A DNA stretch of 64,000 nucleotides from Trichoderma breve (Eukaryota > Ascomycota > Sordariomycetes > Hypocreales > Hypocreaceae), in assembly GCF_028502605.1 (NCBI RefSeq), contig NC_079233.1:6944001-7008000 (forward strand), written 5' to 3'. A model generated the notes under the pieces. The model was not told the DNA's origin. It was given only the letters and a program-made list of their open reading frames with translations, and ran no database searches. The position numbers and the translations under genes were made by a program. Below are positions 44,099 through 55,224 of the stretch, in pieces; position 1 is the stretch's first letter, and every line of letters begins with the position of its first letter.

Positions 44099-44768
44099 AT
44101 GTTTTCGCGACTTCTTATCCTGATTGGCTCGGCCGCGACAGTTCTCGCGACCGGTGCTTGCGGTACTGGAATTTATCACTCGCCCATCGCCAAGTCATTT
44201 GTGACTATCGACCTGCTAGTTAACATTCCTGTGAATACAACGATTCCAGAAGGTGTGGTTGGTTCTGTGGGCATTCGTGGAGGCAGTATCAATGGCCAGT
44301 TTAACGGGCATCTTGTGTCGAACATCTCTTCTGAGGTTGAACATGTACTGCCTCTTACGAGTGGAGAGTTTACTGTGAGTTACCAATATCTTCATACAAC
44401 ATATTTTCGCAGATACTAACGTGTTCAAGTCCGTTTCGAGTCAATGGATTTTCGAAAACGATAAAAATGAACACATTTTGGCTACACTTTCAGGTCTTAC
44501 AACCTATGCTAACAATGCTCTACATGGATTTGGCAACGCGTAATTATGTTTCATCCCTATAAAGTAAAATAGATGGACTAATAATTGCTTTAGTATCCTG
44601 GCTACTGAGGCGAAAGACTTTTACTGGGTCAACTCGGCCACTTTTCTCATTGAGTGGCAAGGCGATTTTAATACCGGGAAGGCTCAGTTTGAGTTTTTCC
44701 AAATTACTACAGGTGGTCGCCTCGACGGTCAGCCTATCACTGCTTTACTCCCGCCAGGTGGTAAATAG
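44099..44768 (+). CDS. Small secreted protein, possibly DUF3237-type, three exons
   Basis: Exons 44099-44374, 44430-44539 and 44594-44768 join to 186 residues (introns 55 and 54 nt; branch site CTAAC before the first acceptor). A clear signal peptide (MFSRLLILIGSAATVLATG) leads a mature beta-rich domain: VGSVGIRGGSINGQFNGHL, HILATLSGLTTYANNAL, then DFYWVNSATFLIEWQGDF. This layout (G-G-x-x-x-G-x-F-x-G, later Tyr-x-x-Asn and F-Y-W-x-N) recalls DUF3237 proteins, but the match is from memory of a loose pattern. Mature protein has N-glycosylation sequons. It ends in PPGGK. Role unknown. Confidence 0.7.
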
Positions 44769-45780
44769 ACGGCAATGGTATATGACAACCACCTCATTTA
44801 CAGGTTTCATCCATATGCCACATGATCCCGCCATAGATGTCGATACATCTAGACCGTTTTATTCTTGGGCACAGCTATTGCAATTTTTTGCCAGTGAATA
44901 ACCACTGTCAAGTTGGATATACATCTAGTAGAAGGAATGTTTACTAGCGTAGCATAGTTTACTTAAATCTTTTTTTTTATATTATCCGTCGATCGTTTTC
45001 CATTCCTATTAAACAAGGCATGACTTTTTTCTTCGTGAGTCAACTTCATAATCTTCTACGTAAGATTAGTAGATATTTCAGTATCATACATATTTATACA
45101 GCTATATAAGTAAACTTCATGGGATATATTCACATTACATTGCTACACTTTAAATACGTACACTAATAGCATGTCATCTCAACTATAGTCCTGGAAGACA
45201 AACACATCATGAGGCCGTTTTACAACCGAAACGAAGAAATCATGGGCAAAATTGGTTCCTAAGCAATAATTGCTCTTATAAAAATACACACTGGAATGTG
45301 AAGCCAAGTAACAATAATAATTTTGGACGTTTAGATTAGAAAACCTTAATGTCCTTCTAGCACGATGCATTAAAACATCGGGGAAAGGGCATGAAGATAG
45401 GTAGATTAAAATCTGAAAATGTGCAGCATTTCGATGCCAAACGGTCTTCCAGATACAAGGCACCGCATATACCCCTCTCGTGTTTAACCTTTCCCATGCG
45501 ATTGGTCGTAACTTTCTCTATTTTTAACTTAGGATTCACAAATCCTTCCACTGTATAAGTGTCGAAGTTATTGGCTACTAGCATTTTCATGGCGTCAAAC
45601 ACGTCTTACCCTGCATGTTTGGTCTACTCTACTAATGTTAATCCAGTTAAGCTGGTGCTGATTGAAGTGAAGATTTATTTCTTTTATTTGGTGGAATGCG
45701 TCGCCTTGGTATAACCAATTTTCCTTCATTCTTACCACATTATTCATTATTCTATATAGCAGTGTCCTGCAAGCTGCGAC
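44769..45780. other. Intergenic, 1.0 kb, AT-rich
   Basis: No gene recognised; promoter of hemerythrin B at the right end. Confidence 0.55.
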
Positions 45781-46600
45781 ATGGCATCAGCCCTTGGCAA
45801 ATGGGCCGACGGCCCCCTTGAGCTCATTGAGACTCCCTCCTTTACGAAACGTACAGTGAGTTGTGTTCTTATTTTCCAGTACAGTGTCACAGTACTAATG
45901 CCATCCCCAGGACGATCATCCGGCCCACTATATTGCCAACGAGATGGCCTTCGCCCACAACGCTATGCTTCGCGGTCTTAACGCTATCTATTTGCAGGCG
46001 CCTTACATACCAAAGGCTGATGTCTCCGATTTTCTCTTTTTTGTCGCCTCGTGGTCTGGTTGGGTACAACATCATCACATTCTGGAAGAGACGCGCATGT
46101 TCCCAGGCTTCGAGCGCATTCCCGGTATTAGGCCCGGGCAGCTCTCGCACAATATCGAACAACACCATCTCTTCTCCACTGGCCTCGATGATCTTGAAAA
46201 GTACGCAACAAGTACAACTGAAGCAGATTATGAAGGCGGAAGATTGCGTGAACTCATTACTAGCTTTTCTACATACATGCGTGAGCATTTAGCCGATGAA
46301 ATCGACACTCTCTGGAGCCTCGAATGCTGTGATAAGGGTCAGGAGGAAAACCTCCTCCAGGTGTACAAGGACTGCGAAGCGGAGGCTGCTAAACAAGACA
46401 AGACAGTAGTGCCACCTATGGTTCTGGGGCTATGCGACAAAACATTCCAGGGTGGCAATAGCTGGCCTGCCATGCCTATAGGCTCAGAATACATTGTCCA
46501 CTATCTACTTGGCAGGAAACATAGAGGTGCATGGAGGTTTTTGCCGTCCGACACATTTCGAAAGCCAAGACCGTTACCTTTTTTGGGCGACGGGAGTTAA
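45781..46600 (+). CDS. Hemerythrin-like (HHE) domain protein B, two exons
   Basis: Exons 45781-45855 and 45911-46600 join to 254 residues (55-nt intron ending CCCCAG). Di-iron ligand pattern as in protein A: His in AFAHNAMLRGLN, H-x4-E in QHHHILEETRMFPGFE, HNIEQHHLFSTGL and YMREHLADEIDTL. The N-terminal WADGPLELI and the phase-0 intron after the first 25 codons match protein A, so the two are paralogues, about 5 kb apart in opposite orientation. The C-terminal region differs: instead of the WQFAPCD ending it has HRGAWRFLPSDTFRKPRP. No signal peptide. It probably binds non-haem iron; role unknown. Confidence 0.88.
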
Positions 46601-46855
46601 TGAGCGAGGTAGGCTGAGGGATCACTTTAGCAACTGCTTGAAACGGCAATTGTCAGGCCTGTATCAGTGATTTTAGTAACAAAGCATGATTTGGAGTCAC
46701 AAGTTTGCCAGGTTTATAGCAAATGTTGTGCATATAACGTATTGCGAATTTGCAATTGTCAATTGCTGTGTTATATCATTTCAGCTAAGCTAATGGCGAT
46801 GCTATAAACACGTTGAAGCCATATCTGAATTGCCCCGTCTGTCTTCCATGAAGCA

Positions 46856-48293
46856 TCAGGACAAAGTTGGAGTCGTCCAATCAACCCACTGGCTTGGAGA
46901 GAATGTAAAATCGCTCTGGAATATCGCAGTATTTGTGTTTTGATTGAGCAAGAACTTCTGGACAAATGCTGTAAGTTGAGACTGCTGGTTTGACGGGAAT
47001 GCGCAGTGAGCGTGGGAGCCAATCTGTGAGTAACCAATATTATTTGGCACGCCAAGAGCTTGCCATGCTGAACGAGCCGCTGTCATGCAGCCGAAGCAAC
47101 TCTGGGGGCCAAGCCAGTCAATATTGTTGTCAATAACAAACAAGCCTCTTGGCGCAATAAGCGCTGCTAGCGAGTGATGATCGAATGGCAATGTTGGCAC
47201 TTGATTGACATAACTGTTGAAAGCCGTTGCAAACCAAGGATCTTCGCCAATGATTTCGGATGCCGTCTGAATGTTGGCTCCTTGGGAATGCAAGTAGTCT
47301 GAAATTCTCCAACAAGCAGAACCACCCGCGCCTGATTCCTGGGGGAGCGTCAACACGATGCGCTTCTCGAAGGCACCCGCAACCATAGCGCCCTTTCCAT
47401 TTCGTGAACATCCCGTCACGCCGATTCTTGTGGTATCGATTCTTGCTGATGGCGTCAATTCGAGAGCATCAATAACACGGCTTACTCCCCATGCCCACGC
47501 GGTCATAGCGCCTGCCGAATGCGATTTTCCATAAAGATCATAGAATTTGCCCTGTCCTCGACTGCCCGTGTTGACTTGGGCGGCAATGTTGTCATTGTTG
47601 AAGTTGATCATGGCGACGCCTGCAGGTGCTGGCAGACTGCCACCTCCGTACCCAATGATGGCGGGATAAGGTGCTGATCCAGAAGAAGGATAGGTAATAG
47701 TTACGGTAAATGATATCGACTTTCCGGAATCACCGCAATTTATAGTCAAAGTATTTCCAGAGAAAGATGCGGTAACAGTGGCCGGACGACCTGGCAGTGT
47801 CCCAAGTTCATAGCGCTGGATGAGCTCCGACATCTCTGCCTGACGACAAGCAAATTTGTCTTTTGTTGTTACTTTATCTCCATTAAACATTGTAAACAGG
47901 TCATTAAGCTTGGCGTTGGCTTTCAAACTGATTGAACCTGGTAATGCCGAGCATGTCGCCGCACTGGTAGAAGTAGCACGAGTTGCAGACGCTGATGATG
48001 ATGCACTCGAGGCAGGTGGAGGTGTAACAGATGTGACCAACGTAGTAGTTGGGATAGTCGACGATGCCTGTGTACTAGGAATGCATTGAGAGTAATAATC
48101 GCTGTATGATACGCACGTTGTGCCCGCAACACAAGTTGTCGGACCGCCCCAGCCAATTCCGCCACCTATGATGTATGTGAGCGTTTGTACTACAAATTTT
48201 GACTGATGAAGGCCACGAACATTGTCCCCATACTGGAGATTGCGCCTGAATAGGGATGGCTAGCAGGAGGAGGGCGAAAACGCGAGCAGCCAT
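46856..48293 (-). CDS. cip2: 4-O-methyl-glucuronoyl methylesterase, CBM1-CE15 (Cip2)
   Basis: Secreted carbohydrate esterase that cuts ester bonds between lignin alcohols and 4-O-methylglucuronic acid of glucuronoxylan. Minus-strand exons 48221-48293 and 46856-48165 join to 460 residues, the length I recall for T. reesei Cip2. Order: signal peptide MAARVFALLLLAIPIQAQS, fungal cellulose-binding module CBM1 (VWGQCGGIGWGG, TTCVAGTTC, YYSQCIP, about 21-57; its first Cys is split by the 55-nt intron), a Thr/Ser/Pro linker (about 60-95), then CE15. Catalytic Ser is in GVTGCSRNGKGA, the acidic region in LTLPQESGAGGSACWR and the catalytic His in IGSHAHCAF. Met 48311 would add six residues. Head-to-head with the GH30 xylanase gene, whose product acts next to the same sugar. 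Confidence 0.96.
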
Positions 48294-50394
48294 GTTGTTT
48301 ATTCTCATCAATGAGCTGTTGACTTCTTACACAGCGTTTACATGTTGTCGTTGTTTGAGCGCTCTCGCAATCTCATTTATATCTGCTCGCAGCCGCTCGT
48401 CCGGCATCTGGCATCGTAAACGTTTACACCTATATCACTATTACAGCATATCTTACTGCATTCAATATTGCTTTTCTCTAAACTATTTTCCACCACCATT
48501 GCTCGCGCCAAGAACATATATCACAAAATGAGCGATGCTCCGTAAAGCCGAGGAAGGACTGATTGGAGGGAAAACACTTTCTTCACTCGCCACCTGAAAC
48601 GGATAAATAGATTCGGCTATTCAGCATAAAATATTTAATGGGGAGAATGGATCAAAGATCACATGGCGCAACATATGCTCGTGCCGTTTGTTTCCCAATA
48701 GTGGTTCAACACCTGGGCCCAGTATGTTCCCCAGCTTTTGTATATAGAGCCTGAAAGGAAATGCCGGTCTAGAATTGAGATGTCGGCTAAATAAGGTTAT
48801 GCATCAAGAAATATTGGTATATTGTTGATGAGCCTATTAGATTCGAGGGCTACCCGGTTGAGGTAGCTATGTAGGCTAACTTGCTTTATCAATAGCCGAG
48901 TAAGGTAACGGTCTTCAATTCATCCTGGCGGTGAGTACGACTTCCCCATATACTCATCGTAGTAGTGATCCATTTTACCCCAGATATATGCACACTGGTT
49001 TTCGAAAGCTTAAATTTAAGAATATGTGATGCTTGGTCGTATCGGAGTAGTCATTGTAAGCCTTCAGCACATTCACGGTCAATATGATGCTCCCATCGTG
49101 TCAGGGTCTGGGATGCATTGCTCATATATTGACTGAGCATTGTGACATCAAATGTTGTACAAAACCGGTACATATCATTCTGAATGTAGGTTATTTCCCT
49201 CCAAAATGATGGTGTTCCATCGTCTTAGTGTTAGTTTCTGCTTTACATCTGGTGATAACCCCTTGATGGAAATGCTATCGGACGGCTTGTGAGTTCAGCT
49301 GAACTACAATCATCAGCGGAAGCTGGGCCCACCAAAATGTACCACGTCTCAAAGGGATATATTGAGCCATATATTTTACTACGAAACAAAGATCATGATT
49401 CTCAGTACTTATTTGAGCAGAAGTTGATCTCCTCGAGAATACTATTGAGAACACCGAGAGTTGGACCCAGCCATTACATAGCCGAACACGTTCTGACTAC
49501 TATTTATATATCTTAGCACTATACGAAAGAAGACTCTCTAGCCTTGACTTCATAAAGACTCTAGGTAGTAAGAACGCTAAGAACCAAGCAACATAGGGGT
49601 GATGTAAACAAGCAAATAAAGACAGCATGATGTGTCTATGATCTGTCTAAGGAGGTCTAAAGAACAAGAGACAATGTCGACTGCAGCCACAATGACGTTA
49701 CATTTGGATGGAGAATACAGACAATACCCCATATTAGGCAGTATATCTCCCGAGATGCCGAAATGCTGACAGTAGTCTCATAGGTACCCAATTTTGTAAT
49801 TCCTTCGCTGCTTCGAATGTCTCCAATATTTCAGACTTTCGTTAGATTATCTCAAATATTCATTGAAGCACTATTTTAAAGAATCCGAGTGATCATGCCG
49901 GCAAATGCTAATTATAAGAGTCCTAGTCTCCCTATAATTCCCATATCAAATCGGTTTCGACATTTCGCATGTGGAGTCTAGTGGTCTTACATGAGGTTCT
50001 TCTCACCCCGACGTGGTATTCGGTTGGAATATATAGGTTCAAGGATAAATGAAAACACGAACCAGGTTAATAAATGTGTCATTTAACCGTTTTATGCAGC
50101 ACATGGTATGTAACGCTGGATAAATAGCTCGTCTGGAAAGGTGCCTCGTGTTTATTAAGAACATAACATGCTTTCACACGATCACCCCATGAAGCCACTG
50201 AACTTCATGTTTCAAGCTGAGCCTAGCTGACATGGCAATATGCCCAAAAGGACGGGAGATATGTGGATACACGGCTATGTGTCGAATGCTTTTGATATAT
50301 ACTGGTAACTGCCGTCCCCTCAGGACCGGCAATTGTACTTTAGTGCCTTCTTTCAGCGTGGCCTAATCCTTTCTTGTAGTTCGAAAGAGACATC
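48294..50394. promoter_or_regulatory. 2.1-kb divergent region between cip2 and GH30 xylanase
   Basis: No gene found. GGCTAA, the core bound by the xylanase regulator Xyr1, occurs at 48785-48790 and 48874-48879, and a GGCTAT variant at 48615-48620. A TATATA stretch at about 50296 lies 95-100 bases before the GH30 ATG. Spacing suits two separate promoters, possibly sharing activators. Confidence 0.5.
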
Positions 50395-51840
50395 ATGATG
50401 ACATTGGGATACTTATTGATATTGGCAAATATTGCTACTCTATCCGTAGCCCAAACCACCATCACCGTCAATGTTGGCACCAGATTCCAGCAAATTGATG
50501 GCTTCGGCTTTTCGCAGGCGTTCGGCCGAGCTAGTGAATTTCAGAATGCCAATGCCAATACTCAGAAGCAGGCCTTAGATTATCTTTTCAGCACGACAAC
50601 TGGCGCCGGTTTTAGCATTATACGGAACCGTATCGGATCTGGAGGTTCTGGAGACAGCATCGAACCAAATAATCCCGGTTCGCCATCAGCGACGCCAAAC
50701 TACCTTTGGGACAACAATGACAGTGGCCAATTATGGTTCACGAGACAGGCAGTCTCATATGGCGTGAAAAACATATATGCAGACGCATGGGGTGCCCCTG
50801 GGTTCATGAAAACCAGCGGCTCTGACTCGTCGCCTGGGTGAGTGAGCGCCATTGAACATCCTCACATGTTCACTCGAGACTGACATGGGCGATTGTGAAA
50901 CAGATATCTTTGCGGCACCACTGGTCATTCTTGTTCTTCCGGTGACTGGAGACAAGCATACGCCAACTTTCTTGTGCAATATGTCAAGTATTACGCAGCG
51001 GCAGGCTACAACATCACACACCTGGGATTCTTGAATGAGCCAGATTTCCAAACCACGTACTCTCAGATGCAGATTAGCTCAAACGCTCAAGAGGCCATCT
51101 CCTTCATCCCTATTCTCTCTAACACGGTGAAGGCAGCCGGCCTCAGCACCAAGCTTACCTGCTGCGATGCAGTTGGATGGACGACTCAGAGCACCTACAC
51201 CACCAACTTGGTCAATGCTGGCTCAACTGGGTATCTCAGTGTGATAACATCCCATTCATACAGCGCAGATGCAACTTCTCCACTAAGTCAGACTTCTCTA
51301 CCCAAATGGAACACAGAGGGCGGTCCCAGCACGCCGTTTGTGACGACGTGGTATGGGAATGGTGGGACCAACGAAGGCTTCACATGGGCCAACAAACTCG
51401 CCGTTGCAATGGTCAACGCACAGCTCTCAGCCTATCTGTTCTGGGAAGGCTTCGAGATTCAACAATCCCAGTCAGGCAGCCATTTGATCGATGCGCTGGA
51501 CAGGCAGACGGCTACCCCATCGGGTATCTTCTGGGCTTTCGCCATGTGGTCGAGATATATCCGCCCGGGAGCTTTTAGAGTAGCAACATCAGGATCCATA
51601 TCCAGCGTTATTACCGGCGCCTTCCAGAACACTGATGGCTCCGTAGTTGTTGTATTCACAAACAGCGGGACATCGGCGCAGTCAGCAAGAGTCGCCTTCA
51701 CCGGCTTTACTCCCCGTTCCGCAGCCGCATATGTCACGGATAATAGCCACACATTCGCATCTACATCTTCGGGACTTTCTGGTAGTACTATTACCGTATC
51801 TGTACCCAGCAGGGGAGTTGTCACAGTGAAATTGACTTGA
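50395..51840 (+). CDS. Secreted GH30 (subfamily 7 type) xylanase, two exons
   Basis: Exons 50395-50837 and 50904-51840 join to 459 residues (66-nt intron). The signal peptide is MMTLGYLLILANIATLSVAQ; either of the first two Met codons could be used. The GH30 TIM barrel shows IDGFGFSQAFGRA (about 34-46), WGAPGFMKT, the acid/base Glu in LGFLNEPDFQT and the nucleophile Glu in LPKWNTEGGPS. The C-terminal beta domain (VVVVFTNSGTSAQSARVAFTG) is included. Sequence style matches fungal GH30-7 xylanases, of which T. reesei XYN IV is a characterised member; they cleave glucuronoxylan or act from chain ends. The subfamily call is from memory of these proteins. Divergent partner of cip2. Confidence 0.93.
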
Positions 51841-52158
51841 GAAGGGGGATGGTCTACTGGATTGTTATCTAGAGCTTCCAGATTCCCTACAGTAGCAGGT
51901 AGTCAAGTAGCTCAATACTGCAACAGCCAATCTAAAACCATATACTTACAGAGTTTTCGGGCAACATCTTATCTACGTCGTCCGTTCGAACTTAGAGTAA
52001 GGTACACTCGACGATATCATGTCACCAAGGCGTAGCTTCATAGGTACCTAGGTAGTAGCATTTGACCCATATTGTCACTTTAGCATTGTTCAATCACCAT
52101 TAAAGTACTAGGTACAGAGTCATTGCCAAATTAAGCCATGGTTGGCAATATATAGATT
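51841..52158. other. Intergenic, 318 bases
   Basis: Convergent 3' ends of the GH30 gene and the coiled-coil gene; nothing else seen. Confidence 0.6.
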
Positions 52159-53301
52159 TTAGCTCTTTTCAATCGTTATCTTCGTATTATAACCCCTCTC
52201 TAGAATATGTGTGAGTACAGAGTTCTTAACAGTTTCAACAAGATGTTCTTCAGCATCACTATCCAATCCGCCGTGAGAGAGGAAATCAACATGCACTTTC
52301 AGCTCATCAAGTTCCTCATGCACTTCGAGTAGAGCTGCCCCGTCAACATCGATGGTATCAATGGCTTTATCACAGCTAGTACGCAGGTCCTCAAGTTCCT
52401 CTTTGAGATCCTTGTTCTCTTTCTCAAGTCGCTCAACTCGTTTCGCTAGCCTATGCATCTCCTTGCGCATATCTGATAATGCAGCCCAAACATCATGATT
52501 AATGTCAATCCCAGATGAAACACTTGAATCGTTCAGTCGGCGTCTCTTTTTGTCATTTCCCTCAATCGAGTGGCCGACAGACGGCGGGGATTGGGATTTA
52601 GAATGCGGTGATGTTTCGAGGTCGGGAGGAGGAGGTGGTTCTAGATCGGCGTATGACGGTGGCTCATCATTTGGCAGTGTAGACGAGTTGTGTGGCGGTG
52701 AAGGAAGGCTGATAATCTTGCCTCCCCTCCCGCCATAAAGCGAAGCTAGAGCAGCTTGAGTATCAGAGTCGAGTGGTTGCAGAGTGTTTTGAGCGACAGC
52801 TTCGCGGATAGCCGACAGCTTGGCTTGAGAAATCTCTCTTGCGGAGATGTAAACATCCAGAGCAGTCGCTTTGCCCAGCGAACGTAGAGAATCGAAAGCT
52901 TGGCCAGATAGCCGCTTCCTTGGCTGCACAGGCTCGGCTGCTGCGGTTGAAGCCACAAGATCGAGAGGTTGACGGAGATCGAAATGCAATCGGAGCGCTC
53001 TACAGTTGAGTTTCTTTCGCACTATCTCGGGAACTTCTGGATTCTCGTCGTAGTCGAACAAGGCGATGGAATGTGTGTGGATCAAGCCGATGATGTGGGA
53101 TTGCGATTCAATGCCTTTCACTCTGATGGGACAATGCAGTTGAAAAGATGCCGACGACGTCTCCTGAGAGAACCGGCTCTCGAACGTCACACGGCCTCGT
53201 TGCGGATCAGGGTCGACCAGATACTGCGCCTCGTCGTCTGATCTCCATTCTACGCAGGCGGGCGTCTTCAAATCGAAATCGAGGCATGGGAACGTCGACA
53301 T
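52159..53301 (-). CDS. Conserved fungal protein with proline-rich segment and coiled coil
   Basis: Single exon, 380 residues, GC and codon use like a housekeeping gene. I do not recognise a named family. An N-terminal folded part of about 170 residues (EYRSDDEAQ-like start, SIALFDYDENPEVPEIVRKK, CRALRLHFDL) is followed by a disordered Pro-rich segment with a PPSY sequence and a run of prolines (about 210-235), a basic KKRRR patch that may be a nuclear signal (about 252), and a long coiled coil (MRKEMHRLAKRVERLEKEN, about 270-320). A negatively charged helix closes the protein. It may be a nuclear scaffold; no direct evidence. Start ATG 53301 is the only one upstream of the conserved-looking part. 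Confidence 0.8.
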   Translation of the reverse strand: MSTFPCLDFDLKTPACVEWRSDDEAQYLVDPDPQRGRVTFESRFSQETSSASFQLHCPIRVKGIESQSHIIGLIHTHSIALFDYDENPEVPEIVRKKLNCRALRLHFDLRQPLDLVASTAAAEPVQPRKRLSGQAFDSLRSLGKATALDVYISAREISQAKLSAIREAVAQNTLQPLDSDTQAALASLYGGRGGKIISLPSPPHNSSTLPNDEPPSYADLEPPPPPDLETSPHSKSQSPPSVGHSIEGNDKKRRRLNDSSVSSGIDINHDVWAALSDMRKEMHRLAKRVERLEKENKDLKEELEDLRTSCDKAIDTIDVDGAALLEVHEELDELKVHVDFLSHGGLDSDAEEHLVETVKNSVLTHILERGYNTKITIEKS

Positions 53302-54888
53302 GGTTCATTCGTTTTGGCTCGTGGCGTACTACGTAAGCAAAACAGATGGGAACGACATACCAGATTCAAGAATCACGCGCAACAGAGGGAACGAGCTTCG
53401 CAGACAGGCGGCCTGCTCAGAGCTCCAGAAAAACCTGCGAGCCCAAGCAGGTCCCTTCCCTCAGCCCCGGGTCCTCCAAAGAAGGAGAGCGAGTCTCGTT
53501 CAGTGGGTAGAAGTCCGGAAGGCTGGCCAAGGGCGCGAAAGCAACGTTCCGTTCTGAGGGCGCGATTCGATGCAGGCGAGGAGAAACAAGATAGAAACAA
53601 GATCAAGGAGAAAGCTTTGCAGACAGGCGAACGGCCCAGAGCTCCAGAAAAACCTGCGAGCCCAGGCAGATCCCTTCTCTTGACCCCGGGTCTTCCAAAG
53701 AAGGAGATACAATCTCGTTCAGTGGGTAGAAATCCGGACAGCTGGCCAAGAGCGCAGTGCAGACTCCTTCGATGGCGATGATTGCTGCGAATGATGATGC
53801 ACAAGCGATGCGCGTGAAATGGACGAAACAAGGAGGCTGGGAGGAGTTTCAAAAGGTGCACGTGATCAGGACTTGGCTTTGTCAGCGCAGTCCCACTGTG
53901 ACATTACACACCGCTTGGCTAAAATAGGAAAGGCGCCCGACTACCTTTAGCACTTGTCAGCATGCCTCAACTGCTTTTACAGCGAGTTCTTCGCTGTGAA
54001 TATCTACACACACTTCTTGCGATAAAGACAATAAGAACTCTTAAATATCACCAGTTTTTATTTATTAACAGAGTATCACGGTGATGAAAATCATACGATG
54101 TGGAGATCAATTGCAATTTGCCAGTGACATTTACTTACAGAAAGGGATGCACTCTACTACGTAAGAAGAAACGTCCCTTCCTAGCTGCCTAGTAAGCATT
54201 CAAAAGTACCCAGAAGCTGCTTGATGCCATCCTCAATCCCGTTTTTAGCCGAGTATTCATCTTGAACTACAATGTACAAATCAAAAAAGGTACTGGCCGA
54301 GAGAAACTCAGTGGAACCGCGGTTAGGACCGCTGTCAGCAGGCTCTTTCATGTGAATCCTTCGAGGGAATAGACCTCAACTAGTAGTTGACTAGGCAGGT
54401 AGAGATGCTTCGACGCTTTCAACATTCAAAATTTCCCAATATGGATAAAACCCGAACTTCTTGTATCCACAAAAGCCCGAATGGCCGGACTACTGGAAAT
54501 GTCACAATGCATAATAAATGATGTGATAAGACTCAACGTGAGAGTGTTTTCTATATCATACCACTAATTCCGCTGTTCAATAGATCAATGCATATATAAC
54601 TTCAATGTATTAAATACAGAAACTAATGTCTTGCGTGTACGTTACAGTAAATCTTTGCCTAAGCTCCATCGGTGGAGTACGCCGGGGCTTACTACGCCAC
54701 GTCCGAGACGCCAACGGAGAAGGATTCATATCTTGACATATATAAGTGCTCCTTCAGTCATAGTCACTCATTCGAAATTACCTCGTTCCTGAATTCTGTA
54801 ATCTCTCTGCATTAATACGCTCAATAACTCAATTCATCACTCTCACGCCGAAGCCTGGAAGCCAACTCTATCACACTCGCTCGCTACT
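53302..54888. other. 1.6-kb region with a direct repeat
   Basis: Contains the 135-bp repeat pair described below. Both strands have long open frames over the repeat (53314-53781 plus; 53373-53861 minus), but neither shows a known domain. The remainder (53862-54888) has no feature beyond the promoter of the small protein at 54889. Confidence 0.5.
53401..53754. repeat. 135-bp imperfect direct repeat, offset 219 bases
   Basis: Unit 1 (53401-53535) and unit 2 (53620-53754) align without gaps with about 19 differences by hand count. Both start CAGACAGGCG and end CTGGCCAAGRGCG. The 219-base offset is a multiple of three, so each unit encodes RAPEKPASPxRSL...RSVGR...WPRA on the plus strand. Origin (duplicated exon or decayed element) is not clear. 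Confidence 0.75.
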
Positions 54889-55224
54889 ATGGCTACTGAT
54901 AATAATGCTGCCGAAGATCTCCAGAAGATCAACAACCAAACGCTGGGGACAGATGGGAATGCTTTTCCAGTTGTAACCCTTCCTGGTGGCCAAAAGGTCC
55001 CAACTGGCACTGTGGGAGCACTTCTCGTCAACATCAAGACATACGATGCAGGCAATGATGATGAGAGAAAGAGCATAGAACCAGCAATTCGGGCCGCAAT
55101 ACCCGTACTCCGGAGCGTTGGCATGTTTGATCTCTTTAAGCCGCAGGAATGGGTTCAAGGGGGAAGCCCAGGGCGGGCTCTCGTCGGAAAACTAGCAAAG
55201 GAGCACGGAGAGGCTGAGCAATGA
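54889..55224 (+). CDS. Small conserved cytosolic protein (111 aa), unknown function
   Basis: Single exon, 111 residues, no signal peptide or membrane segment. Sequence landmarks: LQKINNQTLGTDGNAFPVV (about 11-29), LPGGQKVPTGTVGALLVNI (about 31-49), a mid helix, VGMFDLFKPQEWVQGGSPG (about 80-98) and a charged tail. I recall similar small proteins (Q-x-L-N-x-x-T ... G-L-F-D-L-F-x-P-E-E-W) in bacteria and fungi, so this is probably a real conserved family, but I cannot name a function. An ancient or transferred origin is possible. Clean ATG at 54889 after a 5' leader rich in CT. Confidence 0.75.
   Translation: MATDNNAAEDLQKINNQTLGTDGNAFPVVTLPGGQKVPTGTVGALLVNIKTYDAGNDDERKSIEPAIRAAIPVLRSVGMFDLFKPQEWVQGGSPGRALVGKLAKEHGEAEQ

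Noticed and set aside
49289..49516. 75-residue frame in the cip2/GH30 intergenic region
   Set aside because: No domain; more likely chance openness in a promoter region.
51960..52000. tRNA-like B-box (CGTTCGAACTT) near 51980
   Set aside because: No matching A box or foldable cloverleaf could be found around it.
53373..53861. 162-residue minus-strand frame over the 135-bp repeat as a real gene
   Set aside because: The opposite strand is equally open, so openness follows from the repeat composition; no domain is visible.
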